12,700 nucleotides of DNA from Candidatus Woesebacteria bacterium (GCA_002686465.1 NZCP01000011.1:1-12700); one strand, 5' to 3'. Numbered from the stretch's first letter, positions 5,164-12,700 are shown. A program made the numbers and translations. Notes: generated from the letters alone by a model not told the origin.

Positions 5164-5799
5164 CTAAGGCCGCCTTCTTTCGAGGTGGAGTTTCAGACCC
5201 CTTAGGATGTATGGATCTTGATTCATATTGGGCATGAGCAATCGTAGGGTGGGACCTTCGTGATTTTCTGTCTCTCTCCACCATGAGAGCTTACATTTTT
5301 GCCAGGTGGGCAAAACAGGTGTGTCTTGTATATCTTGGCTTTCAATCCTGTCAAGGTCGAATCTCGATGAGAAAATTTTTGACTCACCGATTGTGAACGT
5401 ACATCTTGGGCGTGTTTCCTCTCTCATCCAAGCTGTCGGTACAGTGAACTCTACTGAGGATATATAGGACATTTGATTATCACCACTAGGAGGGTTTAGA
5501 TCCGTTGATCTCTCTAATGACAGGACGTTTGGGTTTTCCGGATTTGGCACTATGACTCTGTCATTGTTCTGTAACAGAAAGGGCTGCGATGGCATACTTG
5601 ATTTTGTATTTAGGGAGCGTACTATTACAATTCCTGGGCAACCGGCGATATAAAATCCTTCAGAGGTGGGTTGTAGTATCCCCTTACCATTAGAAAGTAG
5701 ATTTTTTCGCAGGCCGTTTCGGAAGGGAAAAAGGTCTGTGTCAAGAGGGACCGATTGGGGTTGCCCCGCTACTCGTGACTCTACAAAAATACCCGGCAC
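5164..5799 (-). CDS. Hypothetical protein, 211 aa, no recognised family
   Basis: I do not recognise it. The GTG start at 5799 is favoured by a TGCTATAAT box ending five bases upstream. There is no signal peptide or membrane helix. The chain is rich in P, S, N and R, with short hydrophobic strands such as F-Y-I-A-G-C-P-G-I-V-I-V-R (residues 49-61) and F-L-L-Q-N-N-D-R-V-I-V-P (74-85). That suggests a beta-rich fold. The L-Q-N-N-D-R-V-I turn is loosely like the L-x-D-G-D-x-I turn of FHA domains, but FHA's other key residues are not evident, so I do not call it. Cysteines are at 54, 133 and 169; the C-terminus is basic (H-L-E-R-R-R-P). It lies 42 bases downstream of the gyrA stop but has its own promoter, and its end nearly touches the recombinase gene. 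It could be lineage-specific. Confidence 0.55.
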   Translation of the reverse strand: MPGIFVESRVAGQPQSVPLDTDLFPFRNGLRKNLLSNGKGILQPTSEGFYIAGCPGIVIVRSLNTKSSMPSQPFLLQNNDRVIVPNPENPNVLSLERSTDLNPPSGDNQMSYISSVEFTVPTAWMREETRPRCTFTIGESKIFSSRFDLDRIESQDIQDTPVLPTWQKCKLSWWRETENHEGPTLRLLMPNMNQDPYILRGLKLHLERRRP

Positions 5800-5804
5800 G
5801 AAAC

Positions 5805-5813
5805 ATTATAGCA
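5805..5813 (-). promoter_or_regulatory. Extended -10 promoter of the gene at 5799
   Basis: Reverse-strand TGCTATAAT (5813-5805), with only five bases before the GTG at 5799. No -35 box at the right distance; a TTGACA lies too close to count. Predicted transcript is leaderless. Confidence 0.55.
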
Positions 5814-5841
5814 GGTCTGTCAAAGGGTCCTAATAAACGGA

Positions 5842-8496
5842 TTAGTTTTTGGAGCTATCGGCTTCTTCTGGAGTATTTTCTACTTCTTCTTTTCCCAAAA
5901 GTGCAATTGCTCCCACAGAGTCCTTTTTATCTTTCCCAAATCGCATTAGTATTACTCCCTGGGTTGGGCGGCCAAGTTGGGGGATATTTTTAAGAGGAAG
6001 TTTGATAACCTGGCCTGAGCGGCTAGTTATGATTACTTGTTCAACGTTTTGAGTTACCATTAAAGCACCTAAGACGTCTCCTGTTTTTTCAGCGATTGTT
6101 GCGATTTTTACTCCCATTCCTCCCCGTTTTTGGACTGGAAAGTTGGCAACTGGGGTCCTTTTACCTAAGCCCCTTTCCATAACAACTAGAATGTCACGGA
6201 AGAATTTGCGGCGCTTATCAGTTGGCTTCTTTGCCTTACCGGCAAGAACTTCCATGCCAATAATATTGTCGTCCTTCGATAAATTAATTCCTCGAACACC
6301 TCGCGCTGGTCTTCCCATAGGTCGAACGTTCTTCTCGTCAAACCTAATAGCTTTTCCTTTCTTGCTTGCCATCAAGATATGATCTTGACCTGACGTTGGT
6401 CGCACCCAAACAAGAGAGTCCCCTTTATCAAGTCTTAAGGCGATTAGTCCCGAAGATCGAAGGTTTTTGAAAGCAGATAGTGGCGTTTTCTTTACTGTCC
6501 CCCCTTTAGTTGCCATGAAAAGGTGTTTTGCACCTTCTTGTTGTTCAAGCGGAAATATTGCCTGAACATTCTCTCCATGGTCAATATTTATAAGATTGAC
6601 GATTGCCTGCCCTTTTGATTGACGAGAGGATTCTTGGATCTCCCAAACGCGGATTCCAAAAACCCGACCTTTATTGGTGAAAAACATGAGCTGGTCGTGG
6701 GTTGATGCAGAAACCAGATGGGCAATCTCATCTGCCTCTTTTGTGGTCATTCCTACAACCCCTACTCCGCCTCGTCGTTGCGCCCGATAAGTGTCGCGAG
6801 CTACGCGTTTTACATACCCTGTTTTAGTTACCGTTACAATTGTCTCTTCTTTAGGAACAAGATCTTCGTCGGAAAGATCGTTCAAGGCTTGTTGGTAAAT
6901 TTTTGTTCGTCGCCCATCCCCGTACTTCTTTTTTATTTCTAAAATTTCTTGAGACACCACCTTAAGTACTTTCTCAGGATGAGTCAAAAGGTCTGTGAGG
7001 TAGTCAATAAGTTTTCCGACCTCCTTATACTCTTTTTCTATTTTGTCTCGTTCTAGGGCAGATAGACGCCTAAGCTGCATATCAAGAATTGCCGTTGCCT
7101 GAATCTCGGTAAGCCCGAATTTTTTCATTAAGTTACCCCGGGCAACTTCAGAGTCACGACTTCGTCTTATTGTTTGTATTACAGCGTCTAGATTGTCAAG
7201 GGCGATTTTAAGACCTTCAAGGATATGTGCGCGTCTTTTGGCCTCGGTTAGCTCAAAGATAGACCTTTTGGTTATAACCTTTTGCCTATGTTTAACATAC
7301 TCTACTAGGATCTGTTTAAGATTTAGAGTTCTTGGAACGCCGTCAACTAAAGCTACAAAGTTTGCCGGGAACGAGTTTTGTAAAGAAGTATGTTTATAGA
7401 GGTTATTAAGAACAGCATTTGGTCTTGCGTCGCGCTTGAGCTCGATTACTACAGTCATTCCCTTTTTGTCCGATTCATCCCTGAGGTCAGCAACCCCATG
7501 GATCTTTTTGTCGCGGGCAAGACCCGCTATTTTTGCAACAAGGTGTGCTTTGTTAACTTGATAAGGAAGTTCAGTGATAACGATTCTTGACCTTCCTCTT
7601 GTTCCTTCTTCAATCTTAGCGACCCCTCGGGCGATGATTTTTCCCCGACCAGATCCATACACTTCTGCAAGATTTTTGCCATCATAGATAATACCACCGG
7701 TTGGGAAGTCCGGGCCTTTAATATAATTTAAGAGGTCCTCGGTTGTGATACTAGATTGGAAGTCAGTCTCGGGTGGGCGAATCTCGATTTCTTTTTTTTG
7801 TTTGCCAGCAGATACAGCCAGATCTATTTTTTTGATGACGAAGTCATCTGTGGATGTGGAGTTCTTTTGGCCGTTGCTACCTTCTATAACAGAGCCCTTC
7901 TTGATTGTTGCAATTATCGCATCTACAACTTCAGTTAAGTTATGAGGGGGTATTTTTGTGGCCATTCCAACAGCAATACCTTCTGCACCCATTAGAAGTA
8001 GATTGGGCAAAATCGCGGGCAAAAATACAGGTTCTTTTAAAGAACCGTCAAAGTTATTTTCAAAGGAGACTGTCTCTTTTTCAATGTCGGCTAATAAAGT
8101 TCCCGAGATTTTGCTCATACGTACTTCGGTGTAACGCATTGCGGCTGGAGAATCCCCGTCAACTGACCCAAAGTTTCCCTGCCCGTCAATAAGGGGGTAG
8201 CGCATTGAGAAATCTTGGGCAAGTCGAACTAAAGCATCATAAATAGGCCCGTCTCCATGGGGATGGTATTTACCCATGGTTTCCCCGACTACCTTTGCAG
8301 ATTTGGTATAGGATGAACCAGGAGATAGGTTCATCTGGTGCATTGCATAGAGGATTCTACGGTGTACTGGTTTTAAGCCGTCACGCACGTCAGGAAGAGC
8401 TCGTGCGACAATGACGCTCATGGCATAATCGAGATACGATTTTTGTACCTCTTCTGTTATTTCTGCTTGTCGAAGTTTTCCTATATTATTTGCCAT
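5842..8496 (-). CDS. gyrA: DNA gyrase subunit A
   Basis: The 884-residue protein is full length for GyrA. Winged-helix and tower domains fill about 1-520 and the beta-pinwheel about 530-860. Landmarks are L-P-D-V-R-D-G-L-K-P-V-H-R-R-I-L-Y (34-50), G-K-Y-H-P-H-G-D (75-82), catalytic Tyr122 in A-A-M-R-Y-T-E, and I-P-G-P-D-F-P-T-like G-P-D-F-P-T-G-G (261-268). The GyrA box is Q-R-R-G-G-V-G at 573-579, with a related Q-K-R-G-G-M-G at 789-795. GyrA cuts and reseals DNA in the A2B2 gyrase that introduces negative supercoils. Two oddities: residues about 200-245 are an extra polar segment, and position 83 is Gly followed by Pro84 instead of the usual Ser/Thr-Ala/Ser. The ATG is five bases after the hppA stop with no clear Shine-Dalgarno. 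It is the third gene of the gyrB-hppA-gyrA operon. Confidence 0.98.
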   Translation of the reverse strand: MANNIGKLRQAEITEEVQKSYLDYAMSVIVARALPDVRDGLKPVHRRILYAMHQMNLSPGSSYTKSAKVVGETMGKYHPHGDGPIYDALVRLAQDFSMRYPLIDGQGNFGSVDGDSPAAMRYTEVRMSKISGTLLADIEKETVSFENNFDGSLKEPVFLPAILPNLLLMGAEGIAVGMATKIPPHNLTEVVDAIIATIKKGSVIEGSNGQKNSTSTDDFVIKKIDLAVSAGKQKKEIEIRPPETDFQSSITTEDLLNYIKGPDFPTGGIIYDGKNLAEVYGSGRGKIIARGVAKIEEGTRGRSRIVITELPYQVNKAHLVAKIAGLARDKKIHGVADLRDESDKKGMTVVIELKRDARPNAVLNNLYKHTSLQNSFPANFVALVDGVPRTLNLKQILVEYVKHRQKVITKRSIFELTEAKRRAHILEGLKIALDNLDAVIQTIRRSRDSEVARGNLMKKFGLTEIQATAILDMQLRRLSALERDKIEKEYKEVGKLIDYLTDLLTHPEKVLKVVSQEILEIKKKYGDGRRTKIYQQALNDLSDEDLVPKEETIVTVTKTGYVKRVARDTYRAQRRGGVGVVGMTTKEADEIAHLVSASTHDQLMFFTNKGRVFGIRVWEIQESSRQSKGQAIVNLINIDHGENVQAIFPLEQQEGAKHLFMATKGGTVKKTPLSAFKNLRSSGLIALRLDKGDSLVWVRPTSGQDHILMASKKGKAIRFDEKNVRPMGRPARGVRGINLSKDDNIIGMEVLAGKAKKPTDKRRKFFRDILVVMERGLGKRTPVANFPVQKRGGMGVKIATIAEKTGDVLGALMVTQNVEQVIITSRSGQVIKLPLKNIPQLGRPTQGVILMRFGKDKKDSVGAIALLGKEEVENTPEEADSSKN

Positions 8497-8501
8497 ATTT
8501 T

Positions 8502-10475
8502 CTACAAGAAGAGTGGGACAAAAACAAGTGCAACTATACTTATTAACTTGATAAGTATATTAAGACTTGGTCCGGAAGTATCCTTAAACGGATCACCAAC
8601 AGTATCTCCGACCACAGTTGCTTTGTGGACATCACTTCCCTTTCCCCCAAAGTTTCCTTCCTCAACAAATTTCTTGGCGTTGTCCCAAGCCCCACCAGAA
8701 TTAGCCATAAAGACTGCGACTAGAAATCCAGTTGACAAGGTTCCGGCGAGGAGTCCTCCCAAGGCTTGTGCACCAAGAGTAAGGCCAACAGCAACGGGCG
8801 CAACAATCGCGATCGCTGCAGGGAGAACCATCTCAGAAAGTGCAGCCTCTGTTGATATTCCCACTGCTCTTTCATAGTTTGGACGTGCTGTGCCTTCCAT
8901 CAAGCCTTTTATCGTCTTAAATTGGTGTCGTACTTCCTCGACCATTTTTCCAGCAGCCCGGCCGACGGCGCCCATGGTTAAAGCACTAAATACAAAGACC
9001 AGCATCGCACCAATAAATAGTCCAACAATCACTCTTGGTTCACCGATGTTTATAACTTTTACTCCAGTTATTGCTATGAAACTTGCAAAAAGAGCAAGGG
9101 CGGTGAGAGCAGCTGATCCAATAGCAAAACCCTTACCGATAGCTGCAGTTGTGTTACCTATTGCATCGAGAGATTCTGCCCGCTCCCGTGTTTGTTTTCC
9201 AAGGCCTGCCATTTCAGCGATTCCGGCAGCGTTGTCTACAACCGGCCCGTAGGCATCAGTTGCGAGAGTGATGCCCAGAGTGGAAAGCATTCCGACTGCG
9301 GCAAGGGCAATTCCATACAAACCACCGAAGTGGTATGCAACAAGTATGCTCACTGCAATGGCTGCAACTGGAACAATCGTTGACATCATGCCAACAGAGA
9401 GCCCAGAAATTATATTTGTTGCAGGTCCTGTTTTTGATGCTTCAACAATTCCTTTTACGGTTTTGCTGTGTGCTGAGGTAAAAAACTCGGTTGAGAGGCC
9501 AATCACAATTCCTGCGACCAAACCTGTCAGAGTTGCCCAAAAAAGGTCAAGATTTCCTGTTAGCTGTTGGATTACGATAGCCATAAGACCTGCTGCAAGC
9601 ACACTACTTGCTATAATTCCTCGGTTTAGGGCTGCTGATGCATCGGAGCTGCTTCTGGCACGAACTAAAAAGCTTCCCGCAATACTTGAGATAATGCCAA
9701 CTGCGGCGATCAAAAGAGGGAGAATGACTCCAACCTCAGAAGCAACAAAGACAACTGCGCCAAGAATCATTGCGGCTGCAATTGCGTCTACGTAACTTTC
9801 AAAGAGATCGGCGCCCATGCCAGCAACATCCCCCACATTGTCTCCAACGTTGTCTGCAATCACGGCTGGGTTTCGAGGGTCATCTTCTGGTATGTTTTTT
9901 TCTACTTTCCCAACAAGGTCTGCTCCAACATCAGCTGCCTTTGTGTAAATACCTCCTCCGACTCTTGCAAAAAGAGCAATGCTCGAAGCACCAAACCCAA
10001 AACCGAAGATGATGTTTGGATCACGATATAGAAGATATAGGATGATTACCCCTAAAAGTCCTAATCCCACGACTGATAATCCCATGACTAGTCCTGAGGA
10101 AAACGCAACACTTAAACCCTTGCTAATATTTTTCTTGCAAGCAAGGGCTGTTCTTACGTTTGCGATTGTTGCAATCCGCATGCCGATATTTCCGGCTAAC
10201 GCCGAAAGTATGGATCCAAAAAGGAAGGCAAATGCTGTATTTTGTCCAATGAAAAAATAAAGGATTGCTCCCACAGCTGCAACAAAAATGGCTAGTGGCC
10301 GATACTCGCGTGAAAGAAAGGCCATTGCCCCCTCCTTTATAGCGTTAGCTATCTCCTGTGCCTTTTTGTTATCAACTGGAATGCTTTTTATTTTCCAAGC
10401 AGTCCAAGAAGCCCAGACTAGAGCTAAAATGCTGATTATAAGTGACAAGCTGATAAAATCCAGATTCAAAAACAT
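8502..10475 (-). CDS. hppA: Membrane-bound ion-pumping pyrophosphatase, K+-dependent type
   Basis: This 657-residue, about 16-helix protein couples hydrolysis of pyrophosphate to ion pumping across the cytoplasmic membrane. Family motifs are intact: D-V-G-A-D-L-V-G-K-V-E (182-192), D-N-V-G-D-N-V-G-D-V-A-G-M-G-A-D (208-223), and the C-terminal G-D-T-V-G-D-P-F-K-D-T-S-G-P (623-636). These acidic residues bind Mg-pyrophosphate. In the diagnostic stretch G-N-T-T-A-A-I-G-K-G (440-449), Ala444 and Gly447 replace the Lys and Thr of K+-independent enzymes, so the potassium-dependent class is expected. Whether H+, Na+ or both are pumped cannot be decided by eye. The start is an ATG 13 bases after the gyrB stop and the stop is five bases before gyrA, so it is cotranscribed with the gyrase genes. 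No Shine-Dalgarno is evident. Confidence 0.97.
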   Translation of the reverse strand: MFLNLDFISLSLIISILALVWASWTAWKIKSIPVDNKKAQEIANAIKEGAMAFLSREYRPLAIFVAAVGAILYFFIGQNTAFAFLFGSILSALAGNIGMRIATIANVRTALACKKNISKGLSVAFSSGLVMGLSVVGLGLLGVIILYLLYRDPNIIFGFGFGASSIALFARVGGGIYTKAADVGADLVGKVEKNIPEDDPRNPAVIADNVGDNVGDVAGMGADLFESYVDAIAAAMILGAVVFVASEVGVILPLLIAAVGIISSIAGSFLVRARSSSDASAALNRGIIASSVLAAGLMAIVIQQLTGNLDLFWATLTGLVAGIVIGLSTEFFTSAHSKTVKGIVEASKTGPATNIISGLSVGMMSTIVPVAAIAVSILVAYHFGGLYGIALAAVGMLSTLGITLATDAYGPVVDNAAGIAEMAGLGKQTRERAESLDAIGNTTAAIGKGFAIGSAALTALALFASFIAITGVKVINIGEPRVIVGLFIGAMLVFVFSALTMGAVGRAAGKMVEEVRHQFKTIKGLMEGTARPNYERAVGISTEAALSEMVLPAAIAIVAPVAVGLTLGAQALGGLLAGTLSTGFLVAVFMANSGGAWDNAKKFVEEGNFGGKGSDVHKATVVGDTVGDPFKDTSGPSLNILIKLISIVALVFVPLFL

Positions 10476-10488
10476 TGGTTTTAAAAAA

Positions 10489-12384
10489 TTAAATATCTAA
10501 TGTAGCCATTTTCGCACGAGATTGAATGAATTTCTTTCTTGGCGGTACCTCGTTCCCCATCAGCATTGAAAATACCCTATCTACTTCAGCTACATCATCG
10601 ATTGTTATTTGTTTTAGTGTTCGGTTTTTAGGATCCATAGTAGTATCCCAAAGCTGCTCTGGGTTCATCTCTCCAAGTCCCTTATATCGCTGGATCGAAG
10701 CTTTTCCATTGTTTTTAATTAACTTTTCTCGTTCATCTTCATCGTAGACATAGTGGACTTTTTTTCCAACTTGAATTCTATATAAAGGAGGAAGTGCAAG
10801 GTAAAGATATCCTTTTTCTATAATAATCGGGAGGTGTCGGTAGAAAAATGTTAAAAGCAATGTGGCGATATGTTGGCCATCAACGTCGGCATCGGTCATG
10901 ATAATTACCCTATGATAGCGAAGCTTCTCAGGGTTGACCGTCTCCCCTATTCCGGCTCCGAGGGCAATAATTAGGTCTTTAAGTTCCTCAAATTTAACTA
11001 TTTTATCAAGATGAGCCCGTTCAGTATTTAGAATTTTCCCTCCAAGTGGCAGTATTGCCTGAAATTTTCTGTCCCTTCCCTGTTTAGCAGATCCTCCTGC
11101 CGAGTCTCCTTCTACTATGTATAGTTCAGAAAGATCTGGATCTTTTTCTTGGCAGTCGGCAAGTTTTCCTGGAAGAGAACCTCCCTCAAGGGCTCCCTTT
11201 CTCAAGACTGCATCTTTGGCTGCACGGGCTGCCAGGCGTGCTTGGGTAGCGATGGTAATCTTTTCTAAGATCCGGCGAGCGTCGCTTGGGTTTTCCTCAA
11301 AGTAAGTATCAAGCTCTTCCTTGACCATTTGCGCGACGAAACCTTGAGCTTCTGGGTTGTTAAGCTTTGTTTTTGTTTGTGACTCAAACTGAATTTTATT
11401 TGTGGGGATTTTTACAAAAATTACACCTATTAGTCCCTCTCTGGTATCTTCCCCTGCTAAGGAGTCAATTACTTCCTTGGCAACGCCAATCTTTTTTGCG
11501 TAGTCGCTAATACTACGAGTCAGTCCAATTCGAAATCCCGTAACATGGGTTCCTCCGTCTGCTGTTTTAATTACGTTAACAAAAGGTTCAACAGTCTCCC
11601 CTATTCCGTCGTTGTACTGAAGGGCGATTTCTGCAGATAGTTCACCATTTTCGCGGGAAAAGTAGATAACGTCAGAGATTGTTTTTTTATCTTTATTAAT
11701 GTGTGCCACCAAACTTTTAATTCCTCCTTCAAAGTAAAAAGTTTTGGGAATGCCAGTTTTTTCGTCTACTAGGTGAAATGTTAATCCAGCAATTAGATAC
11801 GCGCGGTTTCTAATTGAGTCCTCGATTGTTTTAGGATTCCAGTTCATTTTTCCAAAAACCTTTTTATCTGGCAAGAAGCTTGTTGTGGTGCCGGTCTCGC
11901 TTGTTTTTACCCCTTTTTTAACTGCTCCCTTAGGATTTCCGCGTTCGTAGTCTTGTGTCCAGACGAATCCTTCTCTCCGAACCTCAACCTTGCACCAGCT
12001 CGAGAGAGCGTTAACAACCGATGCTCCAACTCCATGAAGCCCTCCTGAGATTTTGTATGCACCCTCTGCAAACTTTCCCCCAGCATGTAGTTTAGTCATT
12101 GTTACCTCGAGTGCCGATTTCCCGCTTTTGTGTTTCCCCACAGGAATACCTCGCCCGTTATCACTGACTGTTGCGGATCCATCTTTACGGAGAGTAACCC
12201 AGATTTCTGTTGCTGATCCTGCCAATGCTTCGTCAACTGAGTTATCGATAATCTCTCGAAGACACTCGTGGAATCCTCTGGCGTCTGTGGATCCTATAAA
12301 CATCCCAGGTCGGCGTCTTACTGGTTCTAACCCTTCTAAGACCTGGATATCATGCTCTGTGTAATCGTTATTTTTTGAGGCCAT
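10489..12384 (-). CDS. gyrB: DNA gyrase subunit B
   Basis: The 631-residue protein is full length. The GHKL ATPase domain shows E44 and N48 in R-E-I-I-D-N-S-V-D-E-A, D75-N-G-R-G in the second motif and G-G-L-H-G-V-G (114-120). The transducer has Q-T-K-T-K-L (336-341) with the ATP-contacting Lys338. The TOPRIM domain has E425 in V-E-G-D-S-A-G-G, D498 and D500 in T-D-A-D-V-D-G, and the Q-R-Y-K-G-L-G-E-M-N tail (565-574). It lacks the roughly 170-residue insert of the enterobacterial type. L-P-L-G-G-K-I-L-N (445-453) follows the TOPRIM start as in gyrase and topo IV B subunits; pairing with a GyrA-box protein downstream favours gyrase. It drives strand passage with ATP. First gene of the operon with hppA and gyrA; it has its own promoter and a structured leader. 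No Shine-Dalgarno is visible. Confidence 0.97.
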   Translation of the reverse strand: MASKNNDYTEHDIQVLEGLEPVRRRPGMFIGSTDARGFHECLREIIDNSVDEALAGSATEIWVTLRKDGSATVSDNGRGIPVGKHKSGKSALEVTMTKLHAGGKFAEGAYKISGGLHGVGASVVNALSSWCKVEVRREGFVWTQDYERGNPKGAVKKGVKTSETGTTTSFLPDKKVFGKMNWNPKTIEDSIRNRAYLIAGLTFHLVDEKTGIPKTFYFEGGIKSLVAHINKDKKTISDVIYFSRENGELSAEIALQYNDGIGETVEPFVNVIKTADGGTHVTGFRIGLTRSISDYAKKIGVAKEVIDSLAGEDTREGLIGVIFVKIPTNKIQFESQTKTKLNNPEAQGFVAQMVKEELDTYFEENPSDARRILEKITIATQARLAARAAKDAVLRKGALEGGSLPGKLADCQEKDPDLSELYIVEGDSAGGSAKQGRDRKFQAILPLGGKILNTERAHLDKIVKFEELKDLIIALGAGIGETVNPEKLRYHRVIIMTDADVDGQHIATLLLTFFYRHLPIIIEKGYLYLALPPLYRIQVGKKVHYVYDEDEREKLIKNNGKASIQRYKGLGEMNPEQLWDTTMDPKNRTLKQITIDDVAEVDRVFSMLMGNEVPPRKKFIQSRAKMATLDI

Positions 12385-12389
12385 TGATA

Positions 12390-12429
12390 CAAAAAAGGTG
12401 GGTCAAAAAGGTCAGTTTCCTTCCCACCT
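12390..12429 (-). terminator. Hairpin plus U-run in the gyrB leader (attenuator-like)
   Basis: Reading the minus strand, AGGTGGG (12429-12423) pairs with CCCACCT (12402-12396). Inside it AAGG (12422-12419) pairs with CCTT (12411-12408) around a 7-base loop, leaving a 5-base bulge. A run of six U follows immediately (12396-12391). The whole structure sits between the predicted gyrB start of transcription (about 12432) and the ATG at 12384. It has the form of an intrinsic terminator but lies in a leader, so partial attenuation is possible. Confidence 0.5.
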
Positions 12430-12438
12430 AACACCCTA

Positions 12439-12468
12439 ATTATACCTAATTTGAGAGGCTAAATGCAA
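12439..12468 (-). promoter_or_regulatory. Promoter of the gyrB-hppA-gyrA operon
   Basis: Reverse strand TTGCAT (12468-12463), 18-base spacer, perfect TATAAT (12444-12439). Predicted +1 is near 12432, giving a leader of about 48 bases. This is unlike the leaderless genes elsewhere in the window. The 18-base spacer is slightly long, which in other gyrase promoters can favour sensitivity to supercoiling; that link is inference. Confidence 0.55.
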
Positions 12469-12578
12469 GCAGAAAAAAGTATGGATAAGCCAAATATTGA
12501 TGTATATGCAGGCATAATTTTGACCCTTTTTAGTTACTGGATTTACTACTTAGTTTGAATAAGTTGTAGTTATTTACC

Positions 12579-12598
12579 TCAATGATTTAAATCACTGA
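12579..12598. repeat. 20-bp near-perfect palindrome
   Basis: TCAATGATTT followed by AAATCACTGA: the two 10-base arms abut with a single mismatched position (a G-U wobble if the minus strand is RNA). It lies five bases beyond the stop of the basic-protein gene and about 110 bases upstream of the gyrB -35 box. Absence of a loop suits a protein-binding site better than a terminator, and no T-run follows. Confidence 0.4.
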
Positions 12599-12602
12599 AG
12601 AT

Positions 12603-12700
12603 TTATAAAAGAGCTCTTTTCTTTCGTTTTTTATAGATTCTTCGTCCCTCTTTTTGGCGCTTTTCAAACCGCGAGCTTCCATACTTGGCTTGAGGTGTTA
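12603..12700 (-). CDS. C-terminal tail of a small, highly basic protein (partial)
   Basis: A reverse-strand frame is open from the window edge to a TAA at 12605-12603, giving 31 residues. They are extremely rich in Lys and Arg, with K-Y-G-S-S-R-F-E-K-R-Q-K-E-G-R and then R-I-Y-K-K-R-K-K-R-A-L-L. Such a tail is typical of small ribosomal proteins. The length and charge would suit bS21, but no diagnostic S21 residue is visible, so this is only a guess. The other reverse frames are either interrupted or less plausible. The gene would lie upstream of and codirectional with gyrB, 218 bases away. Confidence 0.4.
   Translation of the reverse strand, partial: TPQAKYGSSRFEKRQKEGRRIYKKRKKRALL

Noticed and set aside
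4208..5799. Integrative element carried by the tyrosine recombinase
   Set aside because: No tRNA, attachment-site direct repeats, or phage or conjugation genes are visible, and base composition resembles the neighbours.
8890..9795. Long plus-strand open frames opposite hppA
   Set aside because: They mirror the Ala/Gly-rich codons of hppA on the other strand; hppA is unambiguous, so these are antisense shadows.
12480..12488. DnaA-box-like TATGGATAA upstream of gyrB
   Set aside because: It differs from the consensus at a conserved position and stands alone.

Overview
The window is bacterial, compact and moderately AT-rich. It uses the standard bacterial code: TGA is a stop (for example at the end of yebC) and Trp is TGG. 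I see no phage, CRISPR, rRNA or tRNA signature. Small intergenic gaps, several unrecognised proteins, a membrane pyrophosphatase placed between the gyrase genes and almost no Shine-Dalgarno sequences point to a reduced, lineage-divergent bacterium. A Patescibacteria/CPR (Microgenomates-like) origin is my best guess, at moderate confidence and by inference only.

Layout. (1) 1-304, minus: 5' part of a TPR protein, divergent from (2) 401-799, plus: an unrecognised 132-residue protein with CxxC and CxC motifs. (3) 829-1551 and 1548-2318, plus: yebC overlapping by 4 bp a nine-helix membrane protein. (4) 2319-3121: about 800 bp with no credible gene, but with many hairpins and a 10-bp long-range inverted repeat. 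This is the best candidate for an undescribed structured RNA. (5) 3122-4135, minus: a divergent endonuclease III-like (HhH-GPD, Fe-S) protein, read divergently from (6) 4208-5161, plus: a Xer-type tyrosine recombinase with a complete active site. (7) 5164-5799, minus: an unrecognised 211-residue protein. (8) 12384 down to 5842, minus: gyrB, hppA (membrane pyrophosphatase) and gyrA, with gaps of 13 and 5 bp, forming one apparent operon. (9) 12603-12700, minus: C-terminal tail of a very basic small protein, possibly a ribosomal protein.

Function. GyrB and GyrA are the two subunits of DNA gyrase. HppA between them is a K+-dependent type pyrophosphate-driven ion pump, so supercoiling control and membrane energisation would share a transcript. 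The Xer-type recombinase and the EndoIII-like protein are DNA-transaction proteins read from a shared 72-bp divergent promoter region. YebC is a translation or transcription factor.

A recurring feature is promoter placement. Five or six genes have a TATAAT-like -10 box ending only 5-11 bases before the start codon, often with an extended TGn, so their mRNAs should be leaderless or nearly so. This re-assigns the start of the EndoIII-like gene to a GTG at 4135. gyrB is the exception: its roughly 48-nt leader contains a hairpin followed by a U-run that looks like an attenuator.
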